NCBI GenBank assembly: GCA_016932115.1
Contig: JAFGDM010000199.1
Span: 1 to 40,754, forward strand
Direction: 5' to 3'
DNA length: 40,754 nt
From: Deltaproteobacteria bacterium
GTDB taxonomy: Bacteria; Desulfobacterota; DSM-4660; Desulfatiglandales; HGW-15
Each line of letters begins with the position of its first letter. Position 1 is the stretch's first letter. Under the pieces are notes generated by a model. The model made no database searches and had not been told where the DNA came from. It saw nothing but the letters and a program-made list of their open reading frames with translations. Position numbers and translations under genes: made by a program. Shown here in pieces: positions 39,594-40,754 of the stretch.

Positions 39594-40052
39594 TTACCTC
39601 CTCGAATGAAAAAATTTCTGCATCAGCTTGATGCATTCGTCGCCACGAATGCCGGACACGACCTCCAAGCGGTGGTTAAAGCGATCATCGGTATGGATGC
39701 TGTAAAGGGAGCCGGCGGCGCCCCACTTTGGGTCAAAGGCACCGAACACAATGCGGGAAACCCTGGCGTGAAGGGCTGCGCCGATGCACATGAGGCAAGG
39801 CTCCATCGTGACCACCAACGTAGCCCCCTGAATTCGGTAATTTCCGTAAACAGTTCCGGCCTTCCTCAGGGTCAGGATTTCTGCGTGTGCCGAGGGATCG
39901 TTCAAGGCGATGGATTGATTGTGGGCTCTTGCCACAATCGCACCGTCCGGATCGGCTAAAACAGCTCCGACCGGTACTTCGCCCTCTGCGAAACCTTTTA
40001 ACGCTTCACTCAAAGCCTCTTCCATAAAGGAGAAGAAGTCAATAGGCTTCAT
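39594..40052 (-). CDS. tadA: tRNA adenosine(34) deaminase TadA
   Basis: The 152-residue zinc enzyme deaminates A34 of tRNA-Arg(ACG) to inosine, a step needed to decode CGN codons. The zinc motif H-A-E (in S-A-H-A-E-I-L-T, about 55-62) supplies a His and the catalytic Glu, and P-C-L-M-C-I-G-A-A (about 84-92) supplies two Cys ligands. F-G-A-F-D-P-K-W-G-A-A-G-S-L and the helical C-terminus (F-N-H-R-L-E-V) match TadA rather than CMP/dCMP deaminases. It leads the minus-strand run of tRNA-Ser genes, dnaX, ybaB and recR. Confidence 0.96.
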   Translation of the reverse strand: MKPIDFFSFMEEALSEALKGFAEGEVPVGAVLADPDGAIVARAHNQSIALNDPSAHAEILTLRKAGTVYGNYRIQGATLVVTMEPCLMCIGAALHARVSRIVFGAFDPKWGAAGSLYSIHTDDRFNHRLEVVSGIRGDECIKLMQKFFHSRR

Positions 40053-40190
40053 TATTAATTTTTAACATTTTATGATAATGCCCGTCAACCGTTTCAGAGA
40101 TGTCTATTTTCCCCAATTCGTCTTTGGTTTTTTATCCCGGAAATGCTAAATTAAAAATATTTGAGAAAAGAGACAGTAAGATAAAATAAA

Positions 40191-40493
40191 ATGGAATATT
40201 TAATTGTCGACCAAGAGTACCTACGAAGGGAGAAGGAAAAGGCGAGACGCCTTAGGCAAACGACATGGTGGATGAGGAAAATCCAGCCAGGCGTCTGCTA
40301 TTACTGCCACGGCGAGGTGGGGCGGAATGGTCTTACTATGGACCATGTGGTTCCGTTGAGCAGAGGAGGAAAGAGCACTAAGGGCAACATCGTGCCGGCA
40401 TGCAAGAGCTGTAACAATAAGAAAAAATACCTTCTCCCCATCGAATGGGAGGAATACCTGAAAACCTTGCAGGATGAACAGTCCCTGGAATAA
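40191..40493 (+). CDS. HNH endonuclease family protein
   Basis: The 100-residue protein has a compact HNH nuclease domain: C-Y-Y-C near residue 37, then D-H-V-V-P-L-S-R-G-G-K-S-T (about 53-65) with the catalytic His, N-I-V-P-A-C-K-S-C-N-N-K-K with the second Cys pair and Asn. The paired C-x2-C motifs bind a structural zinc. No methyltransferase, phage or intron feature is adjacent; many such small HNH proteins are chromosomal and of unknown target. The ATG lacks an obvious ribosome site. It is convergent with the SAM adenosyltransferase gene, 6 bases away. Confidence 0.88.
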   Translation: MEYLIVDQEYLRREKEKARRLRQTTWWMRKIQPGVCYYCHGEVGRNGLTMDHVVPLSRGGKSTKGNIVPACKSCNNKKKYLLPIEWEEYLKTLQDEQSLE

Positions 40494-40499
40494 AACGCT

Positions 40500-40754
40500 T
40501 TAATCCCTAAGGACTCTGACTAAGGCGCCGAGCGTATCCTTCGCTTTGAGGCCGATGTAGTCTGAAGCTCTTGCAAGATTAACGGCGATTTCGAGCAGAT
40601 CCGAGCTGTTAATGAGGGCCAGGGGTGTCCCTTTTTCTTCGTCTGAATAGGTCCGGGATAGCTTCGGTATCACCAGTTTTCCCACCTCGATCCGGGGTCG
40701 CCCGGAGCCGAGAAACCGGTATAATTCCTGGGAGGAAATGTTGGTAATAAGATT
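40500..40754 (-). CDS. SAM hydroxide adenosyltransferase (DUF62 family), C-terminal part, cut by window edge
   Basis: The track shows 61 residues from an internal GTG, but the frame is open to the end of the window, about 84 codons in total. It reads L-I-T-N-I-S-S at its upstream end, the family's conserved F-G-N-(L/T)-x-T-N segment, then the C-terminal domain ending A-L-I-N-S-S-D-L-L-E-I-A-V-N-L-A-R-A-S-D-Y-I-G. This matches the C-terminal half of SAM-dependent chlorinase/fluorinase-type hydroxide adenosyltransferases, which hydrolyse S-adenosylmethionine to adenosine and methionine. The N-terminal catalytic half lies outside the window. Confidence 0.85.
   Translation of the reverse strand, partial: NLITNISSQELYRFLGSGRPRIEVGKLVIPKLSRTYSDEEKGTPLALINSSDLLEIAVNLARASDYIGLKAKDTLGALVRVLRD

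Overview
The window looks like a chromosomal segment of a Gram-negative, probably anaerobic member of the former Deltaproteobacteria (Desulfobacterota). This is inferred from LptD and a GT9 heptosyltransferase (outer membrane and LPS), a sigma-54-type promoter before a sensor kinase, MoxR/CoxE-like and TRAP systems, a B12-dependent mutase, frequent GTG/TTG starts and several small proteins of a deltaproteobacterial type. No plasmid, phage or CRISPR signature is present.

Layout. 1-0.55 kb: a 5'-truncated SLC13-type permease remnant. 0.55-3.9 kb: an AT-rich promoter region, a small membrane-anchored protein, an orphan excisionase-type HTH protein and groES-groEL. 3.9-6.8 kb (minus): a shortened Y1/RAYT transposase, tilS and a heptosyltransferase. 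7.2-10.3 kb: a candidate sigma-54 promoter, a Cache-HAMP histidine kinase and two response regulators without DNA-binding domains. 10.3-18.9 kb: an unknown conserved-looking protein, a MoxR AAA+ ATPase with a CoxE-like VWA protein, a Crp/Fnr regulator, a histidine phosphatase, a small Cys protein with a zinc-ribbon/Yip1 membrane protein, a UvrD-type helicase and another receiver protein.

18.9-29.1 kb is the most distinctive part. A minus-strand operon runs MmgE/PrpD protein, acyl-CoA ligase, SdhA-like flavoprotein, then DctQ, DctM and DctP of a TRAP transporter, and ends at a strong hairpin. A two-subunit B12 acyl-CoA mutase is divergent to it. The shared intergenic region holds a minus-strand sigma-70-like promoter whose -10 end abuts a perfect palindrome, and a plus-strand promoter before the mutase. 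I read this as an uptake, CoA activation, oxidation and skeleton-rearrangement module for an organic acid. The mutase lacks the Tyr/Arg pair that defines methylmalonyl-CoA mutase, so its substrate is probably different. That is the best candidate for an undescribed pathway here.

29.2-40.75 kb is mostly housekeeping: folC, lptD, uppP, an atypical phosphofructokinase, and a compact minus-strand run of tadA, two tRNA-Ser genes, dnaX, ybaB, recR and a GlcD-like FAD oxidase. It closes with an HNH endonuclease and the C-terminal end of a SAM hydroxide adenosyltransferase cut by the window edge. A diverged pair of non-coding repeats lies near 14.7 and 32.95 kb.
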